Below are positions 1 to 6,794 of a DNA stretch of 11,935 bases, in pieces. Position numbers and translations under genes: made by a program. The notes under the pieces were generated by a model, which saw only the letters and a program-made list of their open reading frames with translations, searched no databases and was not told the origin of the DNA. This DNA is from an uncultured Paracoccaceae bacterium. GTDB taxonomy: Bacteria; Pseudomonadota; Alphaproteobacteria; Rhodobacterales; Rhodobacteraceae. The stretch covers positions 1 to 11,935 of the forward strand of contig CALFSV010000124.1 in the NCBI GenBank assembly GCA_937916485.1, in the 5' to 3' direction. Each line of letters starts with the position of its first letter. Within the stretch, counting starts at the first letter, position 1.

Positions 1-920
1 CCGAGCCCACCGTAACGGAGCCCGAGCCCACCGTAACGGAGCCCGAGCCCACCGTGACAGAGGCCCAGGAACCGGCCGAGATGGAAGAGATGCCCGAAGA
101 CCAGATTCTTGTCGGCACCGAAGTGGGTGACGATCTGATGGGTGGTGACGGCAACGATGTCCTTCGCGGCGGTGCCGGGGCCGACTTCCTCGTCGGCGGC
201 AAGGGTGACGACCTGATCATGGGTGGCAAAGATCAAGACGATATCATCGCCGGCGAAGGCAATGACATGGTACACGGTGCCGGAGGTAAGGACCGGATCT
301 TTGGAGACGACGGCGATGACGAGATCGTCGGCGGCGATGCAGCGGACATGCTCTATGGTGGCGAAGGCGATGACACCTTCATCGGCTTTGATGGTGACGA
401 CAATGACATCATCTTCGGCGGTGCGGGGTCGGATACAATCGACCTCTCGGCAATGACCGAGGCACTGGAGATCCGTCTGGGCAATGCTGGTACCGAACGT
501 GGTTCGGTCAGCAGCACCACCCAGGCAGACACGATCTGGAGCATCGAGAATGTGATCGGCGGGTTTGGTGATGACAAGATCATCGCCAGCGAAGCGGCCA
601 ACACCCTTGATGGGGGCGACGGCAACGACACCTTCATGTTCGAAACCACGTCGGCCACAGCTGGAACCAAGATCCTGGGCTTCAGTGCCGGAGATGTCGT
701 CTGCTTTAGCGGCATCGATGCAAACAGTGCCACGGAGGCTCGCGATGCCTTTACCCTTGCTGGGCGTGACGCAACCATCGACGTGGGTGAATTGACCTTC
801 ACTCATGATGCCGATGAAGGTGAGAACTTCACCACCATCACCGGCATGACCAACGAAGGTGAGTTCCAGCTCAAGTTGAGCGGGCACATCAACCTGGACG
901 AAGAGAACTTCCTGCTCTGA
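1..920 (+). CDS. RTX/serralysin-tail calcium-binding protein, 5' end outside window
   Basis: This is a secreted RTX protein. The frame is open to the left edge (first whole codon at nt 3), so the GTG at 54 is very probably internal. The edge encodes three EPTVTEP heptads, a Pro/Glu-rich linker. From about nt 114 to 440 there are roughly ten GGxGxDxxx-type nonapeptides (GGDGNDVLR, GGKGDDLIM, GGEGDDTFI), which fold as a Ca2+-binding beta-roll. Two more follow near 555-640 (GGFGDDKII, GGDGNDTFM). The last ~90 residues resemble the serralysin (M10) C-terminal domain: an FSGIDAN segment and a final LSGHINLDEENFLL, the usual uncleaved type I secretion signal with its hydrophobic end. No protease or other catalytic domain is visible in this part, so the function of the full protein is unknown. 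The family is secreted through a TolC-type ABC exporter. A Cys sits just before FSGID, unusual for RTX proteins, which are normally Cys-poor. Confidence 0.9.
   Translation, partial: EPTVTEPEPTVTEPEPTVTEAQEPAEMEEMPEDQILVGTEVGDDLMGGDGNDVLRGGAGADFLVGGKGDDLIMGGKDQDDIIAGEGNDMVHGAGGKDRIFGDDGDDEIVGGDAADMLYGGEGDDTFIGFDGDDNDIIFGGAGSDTIDLSAMTEALEIRLGNAGTERGSVSSTTQADTIWSIENVIGGFGDDKIIASEAANTLDGGDGNDTFMFETTSATAGTKILGFSAGDVVCFSGIDANSATEARDAFTLAGRDATIDVGELTFTHDADEGENFTTITGMTNEGEFQLKLSGHINLDEENFLL
3..65 (+). repeat. 21-bp coding tandem repeat (EPTVTEP heptads)
   Basis: Three consecutive 21-bp units lie at 3-23, 24-44 and 45-65. The first two are identical and the third is diverged at four positions near its 3' end. 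They encode EPTVTEP, EPTVTEP and EPTVTEA. The two bases before nt 3 fit the end of another unit, so the array probably continues outside the window. Such acidic, proline-rich repeats usually form extended linkers and change copy number by slippage. Confidence 0.85.
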
Positions 921-943
921 GTAGGCTAGCTCTCTTACGACGG

Positions 944-1007
944 CGGCGGCCGGGATGTCCCCCCGGCTGCCGCTTCGGTAGCCGGGTTGCCCTTCCCGGC
1001 TACCGAA
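944..1007 (+). terminator. Tandem hairpins after the RTX gene, possible terminator
   Basis: Two hairpins follow the RTX stop codon. The first pairs 944-954 with 962-972 (11 bp, one mismatch). The second is a perfect 13-bp stem, 974-986 with 995-1007, with an 8-nt loop. No T-run follows, so intrinsic termination is not certain; a 3'-end stabiliser or attenuator is also possible. The right arm of the first hairpin (962-968) can also pair with the left arm of the second (980-986), giving a competing fold. Confidence 0.45.
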
Positions 1008-1181
1008 CCCAACAAACTCCGAATTTCGTGGCCAATGAGCCGAAGTTCGCAAAATTCGACGCAGGTCCTGGCCGCAATCGGAAAATGGACCGGAGATCGA
1101 AAATCGCCCTCCGTTTCACCGAAAGCAACAAAAAGCTGCCCAATGCGGCCAGCGATAAAAAGCCTCTAACAGGAGAGCCTC

Positions 1182-3311
1182 ATGTCATTTCAGTTTTGGT
1201 CTAGCCTTGCCGCAGATCCGAACCTTGCCGCAGATCCGAAGTCACCATTTTGGGATCGCATGATCCTCGATGATGCCAGGGTGACATTGCAAGATATCCA
1301 GGACCAGCTTGCCAGCCTGTTGGATGATCGTGACGAAAGTCGAGAAGATCGCGTCGATGACTTTCTGGACTGGCTGGACGACAATGACATCCACTTCGCT
1401 CGCCCGCAGGAGACATCCGAAAAGATCAAGGGAACCAAAGACGACGATGTGATAACCCTGACATCTTGGAAAACTGAAAAGATTGATGGCAAGAAAGGGG
1501 ACGATCTGGTCCAGCTTGGTGATGAGTTTTGGGACTCGGATCTGACTATTGACGGATCCAAGATCATCTTGACCGACCGGTGGACCGGGCGCGAGACCGT
1601 GTTGAAATCGGTTGAGCAGATCGAGATCGGCGGCCATGTCTACGAAGTTGACGCCTTGAAAGATGCTTTGAGCGATGGGGACGTCCCTGTGATGTTCTCT
1701 GACGGGTTGGCGCGGGTCAAAGTCAACACGACCGACACCACCCCAAGTGTCATCTGGGATCAGGTGGTGCAAAGCCTTGTTGCCGAAACCCAGCCGGGGC
1801 CAACGAACGCCGCCTGCATCTATTCCATGCTGCACACCGCGATCTACGATGCATTTGCCGCCCACGACGCGCAGGCCATGCGGGTTTCCATTGATCCCGA
1901 TGGCGACAACATCGAATTTCGAGATGCTGCCCCTAAATCGATCGAAGCGGCGATGCATCACGCCGGATACACTCTTCTTTCTCAGCTGTTTCCGAACCAT
2001 CAGGCCCAACTCGATACCCTGATGTGGACGCGCCTTGATCTGCGGCCCAATGAGATCGACACCCCCGAGGCGATCATCGGACGTGACGCCGCCCAAGACG
2101 TTTTGCGGCTAAGGTTGGAGGAAAGGGCCGGCCTGAAGGTTGACTATAGTCCCGCGAACCCGAATCCGGACAGTGTCTCGGTTATTGATGCCTGGACACC
2201 GGAATACCTGGGCAACCACACCGGGCCCGAGGTTCAGACCTTTTTGACACCTGAGTTTTCCTTGTTGAAACCCTTCTCGTTGCCTGTGAACGACGCTGGC
2301 TCGACAGACTTCGAGGCCTTCCGTCCGCCGGCGCCAGAACCTTTCTTCCAAGAAGGCTTTGCGGACGCGCAACTGGATATCGCGGCGCGGACCATCACGC
2401 TTTCGTCGCCTGCAGTGGTTGGCGGCATCAGCTACGGTGCTGGTGACACGATCCCTGTGACACGTGATCTGGTCGGCGATGTCATCAACCCCGAATTCAT
2501 CGCCCAAGCCCAGCACCTGATCGACGTAAGTGCCAACCTGTCGCCCCAAGACCGCGCCGTTGCAGAGTTCTGGGAAGACGGCCCCGGCACGTCCTACCCG
2601 CCCGGCACGATGATGACACTGGCGCAGTTCGTGTCCGCCCGCGATGGTCATGACTACGCCACGGACGCGCAGTTGTTCCTTGCGATGGGCAACGCCATGC
2701 TCGACGCAGCGATCGCTGCTTGGGATGCCAAGGTCGTCTTCGAATACGCGCGCCCGGTACAGGTTATCCGCGATCTTGGCGAATTGGGCCTGATTGGTGA
2801 GCCCGGAGTTGATGAACTCACAGGTGAGGAAGGTTTTGTGATCGCTGCCTTCGGGGGCTATGATCCTGATACCGGTGAAAGCCTTGGAACACGCACGATC
2901 TTGGTTGAAAACTTTGTCACCTATCAGGATCCGAAGGGGGGGTATTCTCCTCCCTTCGCCGAATATGTATCCGGGCATTCCACCTTTAGCGGTGCCGCCG
3001 CTGCTGTTTTGACTACCTTTTCAGGCGACACGACATTGGGGGCCAGCACGATCCTTCCCGCAAGCGGCAGCAGCTTTGATCCGACCTTTCCAACTACAAG
3101 TATGACGTTGTCTTGGGCCGATTTCGAGACCGCCGCCCAGGAGGCCGGCATGTCACGAATTTACGGCGGCATCCATTTTCAGGACGGCAATTCGGCCGGT
3201 CTTGATCTGGGCGAAACGGCCGGTAGTCTGGCTGTTGACTTGGCCGAGCAATTTGCGACCGGCACTGCCTCCGACCTCGACAGACCCTATGTGGATTGGA
3301 TGATTGGCTGA
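1182..3311 (+). CDS. Vanadium-dependent haloperoxidase with RTX-like segment
   Basis: This is a 709-residue enzyme of the vanadium haloperoxidase/PAP2 phosphatase superfamily, which uses vanadate and H2O2 to oxidise halides to hypohalous acids. All vanadate-binding motifs are present: K517-x6-R524-P525, S597-G598-H599 (axial His inside EYVSGHSTF), and R659-x5-H665. Spacing inside each motif equals that of Curvularia chloroperoxidase (K353/R360, S402-H404, R490/H496). F592, seven residues before the His, matches the fungal chloroperoxidase Phe rather than the bromoperoxidase His, but this predicts halide choice poorly. Residues ~84-115 hold degenerate RTX-like repeats (GTKDDDVI, GKKGDDLV), and residues 20-75 are very acidic. 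There is no N-terminal signal peptide, so export, if any, would be type I, although the C-terminus lacks a clear RTX secretion tail. The start is supported by AGGAGA at 1171-1176, 5 nt upstream. A non-haloperoxidase phosphatase role is possible but less likely. Confidence 0.9.
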   Translation: MSFQFWSSLAADPNLAADPKSPFWDRMILDDARVTLQDIQDQLASLLDDRDESREDRVDDFLDWLDDNDIHFARPQETSEKIKGTKDDDVITLTSWKTEKIDGKKGDDLVQLGDEFWDSDLTIDGSKIILTDRWTGRETVLKSVEQIEIGGHVYEVDALKDALSDGDVPVMFSDGLARVKVNTTDTTPSVIWDQVVQSLVAETQPGPTNAACIYSMLHTAIYDAFAAHDAQAMRVSIDPDGDNIEFRDAAPKSIEAAMHHAGYTLLSQLFPNHQAQLDTLMWTRLDLRPNEIDTPEAIIGRDAAQDVLRLRLEERAGLKVDYSPANPNPDSVSVIDAWTPEYLGNHTGPEVQTFLTPEFSLLKPFSLPVNDAGSTDFEAFRPPAPEPFFQEGFADAQLDIAARTITLSSPAVVGGISYGAGDTIPVTRDLVGDVINPEFIAQAQHLIDVSANLSPQDRAVAEFWEDGPGTSYPPGTMMTLAQFVSARDGHDYATDAQLFLAMGNAMLDAAIAAWDAKVVFEYARPVQVIRDLGELGLIGEPGVDELTGEEGFVIAAFGGYDPDTGESLGTRTILVENFVTYQDPKGGYSPPFAEYVSGHSTFSGAAAAVLTTFSGDTTLGASTILPASGSSFDPTFPTTSMTLSWADFETAAQEAGMSRIYGGIHFQDGNSAGLDLGETAGSLAVDLAEQFATGTASDLDRPYVDWMIG
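1205..1240 (+). repeat. 18-bp perfect tandem duplication inside haloperoxidase N-terminus
   Basis: The 18-bp unit at 1205-1222 is repeated exactly at 1223-1240, encoding LAADPN followed by LAADPK. It keeps the reading frame and lies near residues 9-20, before any recognised domain, so it probably does not disturb the fold. Exact identity at the DNA level suggests a recent slippage event. Confidence 0.85.
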
Positions 3312-3637
3312 ACGCGGCCGGGTGGTCGCAGCTCCGTTTCGACCCCCTGGAGCGTTCCATGCTGCGATTTCGAAAGATGAGAAGACCGGAGCACTGCGCT
3401 GCCGGCCCCGTCCCGGCCTGTAACCCCTTCGACGGGGAACGCAGACTTGTAATCCGTTACGTCTTCAAGCTGAACCTCGCTGGCGCTCGTTACGAGTGAC
3501 GCCGCCGTGGCGCGGCGTCCGTTGGACCGGTGTCATTGCAGGGACCGCCCGACATCCTTTGCACAGCAAAGGTGGATACATAAGAGGCGACATTTTTTGC
3601 CCATTTATCCTGTGGCATGAGGCTTCGGGCAGCTCAG
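3312..3637. other. Non-coding region with several short hairpins
   Basis: I see no convincing gene here. Several small stems occur: CCCC/GGGG around a TTCGAC loop (3424-3437); AGAC..GTAA/TTAC..GTCT with a TCCG loop and a 2-nt bulge (3443-3464); CTCGT/ACGAG (3486-3496); GACGCCGC/GCGGCGTC (3498-3519); and CCTTTGC/GCAAAGG with a 3-nt loop (3556-3572). None is directly followed by a T-run, although T6 occurs at 3592-3597. Some may serve in 3'-end formation of the haloperoxidase transcript. Confidence 0.4.
3498..3519. terminator. 8-bp GC-rich hairpin downstream of haloperoxidase gene
   Basis: GACGCCGC (3498-3505) pairs perfectly with GCGGCGTC (3512-3519) around a 6-nt loop. It is the strongest stem between the haloperoxidase stop and the stress-protein promoter. 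Without a T-run, its role as a terminator is only possible. Confidence 0.3.
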
Positions 3638-3679
3638 TTGATTTGAATCAAGTGCAGATCGCACTCGACATGTTTGAAT
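3638..3679 (+). promoter_or_regulatory. FNR/FnrL-type box and class II promoter for the stress-protein gene
   Basis: The sequence TTGATTTGAATCAA at 3638-3651 is a perfect match to the FNR/Anr consensus TTGATnnnnATCAA. Its centre is 3644.5. A class II FNR promoter places the box centre at -41.5, which puts the start of transcription near 3686 and the -10 element near 3674-3679. That hexamer is TTGAAT, four of six bases of TATAAT. The arrangement therefore predicts oxygen-controlled activation and a leader of about 160 nt before the USP gene. USP genes are known members of FNR-type regulons in proteobacteria. The start site is inferred. Confidence 0.75.
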
Positions 3680-3714
3680 GACACATCCAGAGGCGCCACC
3701 GTTGAGGGGACGAC

Positions 3715-3855
3715 TTGAAGCCGATCATGCAGACCAAGAACCTCTCCGAACGGTCGGGCCACAGGGGGGCAAGATCATGGCGGTCGACAGCCTTCGCCCA
3801 GCCTCTTTCAATTTCCGGCAGAGTTAGCAGAGAAGGGTCAAAAACATGTCTATAA
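3715..3855 (+). other. Possible leader ORF or decayed USP 5' end
   Basis: A 46-codon frame starts at TTG 3715 (with GAGGGGA at 3704-3710 just upstream) or ATG 3727 and ends at TAA 3853-3855, overlapping the USP start. Its early residues, KPIMQTKNLSERSGH, resemble NSILIATDLSERSDR at the start of the USP downstream, including the identical LSERS. The DNA matches at 21 of 27 positions around 3735 versus 3873. The rest has no USP character. It could be the remnant of a duplicated USP start, or a short translated leader coupled to the USP gene. Chance cannot be excluded. Confidence 0.3.
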
Positions 3856-4463
3856 ACTCAATCCTCATTGCAACGGACCTTTCCGAGCGGTCGGACCGCG
3901 CCCTGCAAAGAGGTTTTCGTTTGGCCGCTGAATTGGGCGCCAAGGTCAGCGTGATCTCGGTTGTCGATGACACCGCGCCGGACTGGATGGTGGCGGAGTT
4001 CGAAGAGAAAAGCCGTAAACTCCTTGAGGCCGCGGTTTCGGCCATTGGAACGGGCGTGGAAAACGAGATCATCGTCAAAAGGGGGGATCCGATCTCGCAA
4101 CTGATCGAGATCGTGAACTCGGGTGATTGCGACCTCGTCGTTGTCGGAAAGCACAGGGCCCGCGGCCTGTTTGACGGGCTGCGGCCGACGACGGTCGAGA
4201 GCGTGGTGTCTCGATCCCTCAAGCTGGTCTTGCTGGTCGTGGAACCCGCGCATGGCCCCTACGGTCGGGTCCTCGCGCCCGTATCGTTCTCGCCGGCCTG
4301 CTATCAGGCGGTGGAAAAGGCCCTTTGTCTTGCGCCCGAAGCTACGTTTCGGATGTACCACGCTTGGTTTGCCCCGTTTGAAGGATTGACGGGTGGACGC
4401 GTGTCAAACTTTGCACGTGCCGTGGAACGGGAGACCGCGGCGCAGGCCGTGTCCTGGGCCTAA
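3846..4463 (+). CDS. Universal stress protein, tandem-domain type truncated by in-frame TAA
   Basis: This is a UspA-superfamily protein (nucleotide-binding Rossmann-like fold, cytoplasmic, linked to stress and low-oxygen survival). Residues 1-138 form a first domain: MSINSILIATDLSERS is the classic beta-1/loop with the conserved Asp, and DLVVVGKHRARG is the region before the ATP motif. That motif is degenerate: in G-x2-G-x9-G-S/T, Arg and Pro replace the second and third Gly, so ATP binding by this domain is doubtful. A second domain starts near residue 139 (GRVLAPVSFSP) but is cut at residue 205 by TAA 4461-4463. The same frame then continues with USP sequence to 4673, so the ancestral product was about 275 residues, typical of tandem-domain USPs. 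The protein as read is one domain plus half of another. The start is the ATG at 3846 within the expected N-terminal motif; upstream AGAGAAGGG is a modest ribosome site. An FNR box lies about 200 nt upstream. Confidence 0.8.
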   Translation: MSINSILIATDLSERSDRALQRGFRLAAELGAKVSVISVVDDTAPDWMVAEFEEKSRKLLEAAVSAIGTGVENEIIVKRGDPISQLIEIVNSGDCDLVVVGKHRARGLFDGLRPTTVESVVSRSLKLVLLVVEPAHGPYGRVLAPVSFSPACYQAVEKALCLAPEATFRMYHAWFAPFEGLTGGRVSNFARAVERETAAQAVSWA

Positions 4464-4673
4464 AAGCTGCCCGCTTCGCTGGAGAAAGTCGTTCTGCTCC
4501 ATGAAAGTGTGGGCGAAAGCCTGAGCCGCGAGATGCGCAGTTTCTCGCCCGACCTTCTTGCCGTGGGCGCCAATACCCGCGGCGTTTCCTTCACCGGGCT
4601 TGGGTCTTTCACGGCTAGTATCGTCCGCGACCCTCCGACCGATATCCTGATCGCTCGGGGTGCCGAAATGTAG
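4464..4673 (+). pseudogene. Detached C-terminal half of second USP domain
   Basis: Directly after the TAA, the same frame stays open for 69 codons to TAG 4671-4673 and reads as the end of a USP domain: EKVVLLHESVGESLSREM, then DLLAVGANTRGVSF, then GLGSFTASIVRDPPTDILIARG. The GANT..GS element is the ATP-loop region, better kept here than in the first domain. There is no ribosome site or convincing start for separate translation. A single substitution (for example from CAA, GAA or AAA to TAA) explains the break; no frameshift is needed. Readthrough or a sequencing error are the alternatives. Confidence 0.8.
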
Positions 4674-4840
4674 GGCTAACCGGTCATTCGGCTAAGCCCG
4701 CAGGACAGGAACTCAGGGCCCTTCGTCTGATCAGGCCTGCTTGGCTAGAGCTGGGCCAGGATGCGGGCCCGCACTGTCAAAAAGCGTCCCGGGTGCGCCA
4801 ATGTTTTACCGACTTATTCGGAAGAGGTTGGGGGCATGGC

Positions 4841-4858
4841 GACTGGTTCCAATCAGTC
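4841..4858. promoter_or_regulatory. 18-bp dyad, possible operator
   Basis: GACTGGTTCCAATCAGTC is an 18-bp near-perfect dyad. The arms GACTGGTT and AATCAGTC pair at seven of eight positions, plus one G-T, around a central CC. It lies about 165 bp before the propeller start codon. Size and symmetry fit a dimeric repressor site, but no regulator gene is nearby to assign it. Confidence 0.35.
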
Positions 4859-5005
4859 TGGCAGCACCCCGTCATCAATGCCAAAGACCCCGATGACGGA
4901 TCGCCGCGTTTGTGCGGCAGGGCCTATCGTCCCTGATAGTGTCACTCTCGATGTTCTTCATAGGACACATCAATCCAGCATTGTCGCACTCTGGCAGCGA
5001 ATTAC

Positions 5006-5012
5006 AGGAAAG
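5006..5012 (+). promoter_or_regulatory. Ribosome binding site that fixes the propeller start
   Basis: AGGAAAG sits 9 nt before ATG 5022. The longer in-frame start at 4761 has no comparable site, and the protein from 5022 begins with a standard signal peptide, so 5022 is preferred. Confidence 0.7.
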
Positions 5013-5021
5013 AAGCCTGCC

Positions 5022-5876
5022 ATGAAAAATGTCCTGCTTGCGGTTTCGGTGATCCTGCCCACCTCTGTTCTTGGGGAAGGTTTTGAGGAAGCCTGGCGCC
5101 TTGGCGGGTTCAGCATGCCAGAGTCGGCGTGGTATGAAGCCAGCATCGACAAGATTATTGTAAGCAATATCGGTGTTTTTGGCCCCGATGGCGGCATGGA
5201 TGGACGCCTTTCCCTCGTTTCGCGTGACGGCGTCCTTGAAGACGCGGATTGGGTGACGGGGTTGATGGACCCAAAAGGTATTTCGAGCCATGACGGGATG
5301 CTCTACGTCGCCGATGCGATTGGGCTTCAGGTCGTCTCGATCGCGGATGGCACCTTGGTCTCTACGATCGCGCTAGATGGCGCGACGTTCCCCAACGATG
5401 TGGCTGTTGGTGCCGATGGCTCTGTCTATATGACAGATTTTCTTGCCGGTGGTCTGTATCGCTATCACGACGGCTTGGCCGAGGTTTTCATGCCCGCTGG
5501 AAGCTTGCCGCTTCCCAATGGGATACTCGTCCGTGACGGAACGCTTTGGATCGGATCATTCGGAGATGAGATGCAGGCAGACTTCAGTGTCGCACAGCCG
5601 GGCGGGCTCTGGCAGGTGGACATAGCCACCAAGGCGGTATCGCCCGTCGAGACGGCACATGGGGTGGGCAGCGTTGATGGGATGATTTTCGTCGGCGAGG
5701 CTGTGATCTTTGACGACAATCCAACGGGCAAGATGTTCATTCACGATGCGGCTGGCACGCGCGAGCTTGCTTCCGTCGGGCCCGGTTCGGCGGACTTGGG
5801 CGTGATTGGCGATTTGGTGATTGTTCCAAATCTCGGCGCTGGCGAGATTGTGGCCTATCAGTATTCGGCGGACTAG
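5022..5876 (+). CDS. Exported SMP-30/NHL-type beta-propeller protein
   Basis: This 284-residue protein begins with a signal peptide (MKNVLLAVSVILPTSVLG, cleavage near residue 18-20), so it should be periplasmic. The mature part matches the SMP-30/gluconolactonase/strictosidine-synthase-like fold: SMPESAWYEAS with an early Glu, DPKGISSHDGMLYVAD, FPNDVAVGADGSVYMTD, LPNGILVRDGTLWIGSF and VGSVDGMIF. The repeated (P)N/DG...LYVxD blades and the Asn in PND and PNG are typical metal-site positions of that fold. Family members include lactonases hydrolysing sugar lactones, but many periplasmic relatives have no known substrate, so lactonase activity is only a possibility. No partner gene is co-transcribed; it converges on the ABC-2 permease operon. 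A propeller gene on each side of that operon end may be coincidence or a functional link to periplasmic quinoprotein metabolism. Confidence 0.75.
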   Translation: MKNVLLAVSVILPTSVLGEGFEEAWRLGGFSMPESAWYEASIDKIIVSNIGVFGPDGGMDGRLSLVSRDGVLEDADWVTGLMDPKGISSHDGMLYVADAIGLQVVSIADGTLVSTIALDGATFPNDVAVGADGSVYMTDFLAGGLYRYHDGLAEVFMPAGSLPLPNGILVRDGTLWIGSFGDEMQADFSVAQPGGLWQVDIATKAVSPVETAHGVGSVDGMIFVGEAVIFDDNPTGKMFIHDAAGTRELASVGPGSADLGVIGDLVIVPNLGAGEIVAYQYSAD

Positions 5877-5906
5877 GGCGCTCCGTCCCCTAGCGGTTTG
5901 GAACGA

Positions 5907-5943
5907 TCTGGCGAGGCAGCCGTCTTGCCAGAAGGCCCTTTTT
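5907..5943 (+). terminator. Probable intrinsic terminator of the propeller gene
   Basis: The arms 5907-5917 and 5922-5932 form an 11-bp stem with two G-T pairs and a 4-nt loop, about 30 nt after the stop codon. A run of five T follows at 5939-5943, separated by six bases. The position between convergent genes supports the call, but the spacer before the T-run makes it a weak terminator. Confidence 0.5.
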
Positions 5944-5969
5944 CGGTGTGGCTTGTGCGCCCCTGACGG

Positions 5970-6794
5970 TCAGCCGCGCTTGATCATGCGGATCGAGCCC
6001 CGGTTGGGATCGTATCCGTGCGCGGCAAGCGTGAATGCCACGATGGTGACGCCCACAACAGCGGCGCAGGAGGTCCAGTTCATCTGTCCGTCTGCCGCGA
6101 ACCGGATCAGTTCGACGGCATGGGTAAAGGGGTTGAACAAGGCAATATCGTGCAGGAGCGATGCGCCGCTCTCTTCCAATTTCCAAAGCGGATAAAGGGC
6201 CGAGGACATGAGGAACATCGGAAAGACAACAAAGTTCATCATTCCTGCAAAGTTTTCGATCTGCCGCGTGTAGACCGTGATCAAAAGCCCGATCGACCCC
6301 AGCATCAAACCTGACAACAGCATTGCTGGCGCGATCCAGATCATGCCAGCTAGCGTCGTGTAGTAGCCGACCAAGGCCGCCATACCCAGAAAGACATAGG
6401 CCTGTAGCATCGACAGGATCGTCGCCCCCACGATCTTGGCAAGTAGCAGGTAACTGCGCGGTAGCGGCGTGACGAGCATCACCCGCATAACACCGGCTTC
6501 GCGGTCATAGACCATGGACAGTGCCGATTGCATGCATTGGAAAAGGATGATGATTCCAACCAGTCCCGGCAGGATGTATTCCTGGTAGGGAGTGTAGGTC
6601 TGATAGGGCGGGATGATCGAGATGCCCAACAGGTTCTGAAGCCCTGTTGCAAAGATGAACAACCACAACGACGGGCGGACGATTGCGGACAAAAGACGCT
6701 CGTGTTGGCGCATGAATTTCAGGATTTCCCGCTCGGTCACGGCATAAAGGCCAAGCAGATACCGACGCCGTATTTGTGATGCCCGTTCAGTCAC
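5970..6794 (-). CDS. ABC-2 type permease of PQQ-alcohol-dehydrogenase-associated transporter
   Basis: This is a 274-residue inner-membrane permease of the ABC-2 family. About six membrane segments are visible, near residues 36-56, 73-95, 117-142, 150-174, 183-203 and 240-260. Family marks are LPGLVGIIILFQ, DREAGVMRVMLVTPLPRS (the coupling region between segments 2 and 3) and FPMFLMSSALYPLWKL followed by NPFTHAVELIR. The sequence and context fit the PedC-like permease described with PQQ-dependent alcohol oxidation. I start it at GTG 6794, not at the longer upstream start at 6965, because the extra 57 residues overlap the binding-protein gene, look like shadow sequence, and lack a ribosome site. 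GGAG lies 7 nt before the GTG, and the start overlaps the previous gene's stop by 8 nt, suggesting translational coupling. ABC-2 permeases need a separate ATPase; none is encoded beside it. Transport direction and substrate are unknown. Confidence 0.85.
   Translation of the reverse strand: MTERASQIRRRYLLGLYAVTEREILKFMRQHERLLSAIVRPSLWLFIFATGLQNLLGISIIPPYQTYTPYQEYILPGLVGIIILFQCMQSALSMVYDREAGVMRVMLVTPLPRSYLLLAKIVGATILSMLQAYVFLGMAALVGYYTTLAGMIWIAPAMLLSGLMLGSIGLLITVYTRQIENFAGMMNFVVFPMFLMSSALYPLWKLEESGASLLHDIALFNPFTHAVELIRFAADGQMNWTSCAAVVGVTIVAFTLAAHGYDPNRGSIRMIKRG

Larger units (their letters stand above)
4674..5021. other. Intergenic region before the propeller gene
   Basis: This stretch lies between the USP remnant and the propeller gene. 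The frame of the propeller gene is open upstream to 4761, but residues encoded there (rich in Arg, Ser and Pro) look non-coding. It holds a weak stem at 4674-4700, the perfect 10-bp palindrome GCGGGCCCGC (4763-4772), the dyad at 4841-4858, and the ribosome site at 5006-5012. No clear sigma-70 promoter is visible. Confidence 0.5.

Noticed and set aside
2109..2978. 289-residue frame on the minus strand inside the haloperoxidase gene
   Set aside because: It lies antisense to a gene with clear motifs, and its residues show no domain or signal pattern.
3441..3466. ACTTGTAAT resembling a tRNA-Thr anticodon loop
   Set aside because: The flanking stem does not pair as an anticodon stem, and no acceptor, D or T arm is in the right place.
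4761..5021. Upstream extension of the propeller gene (87 residues)
   Set aside because: The extension looks non-coding, has no ribosome site, and hides the signal peptide that starts at 5022.
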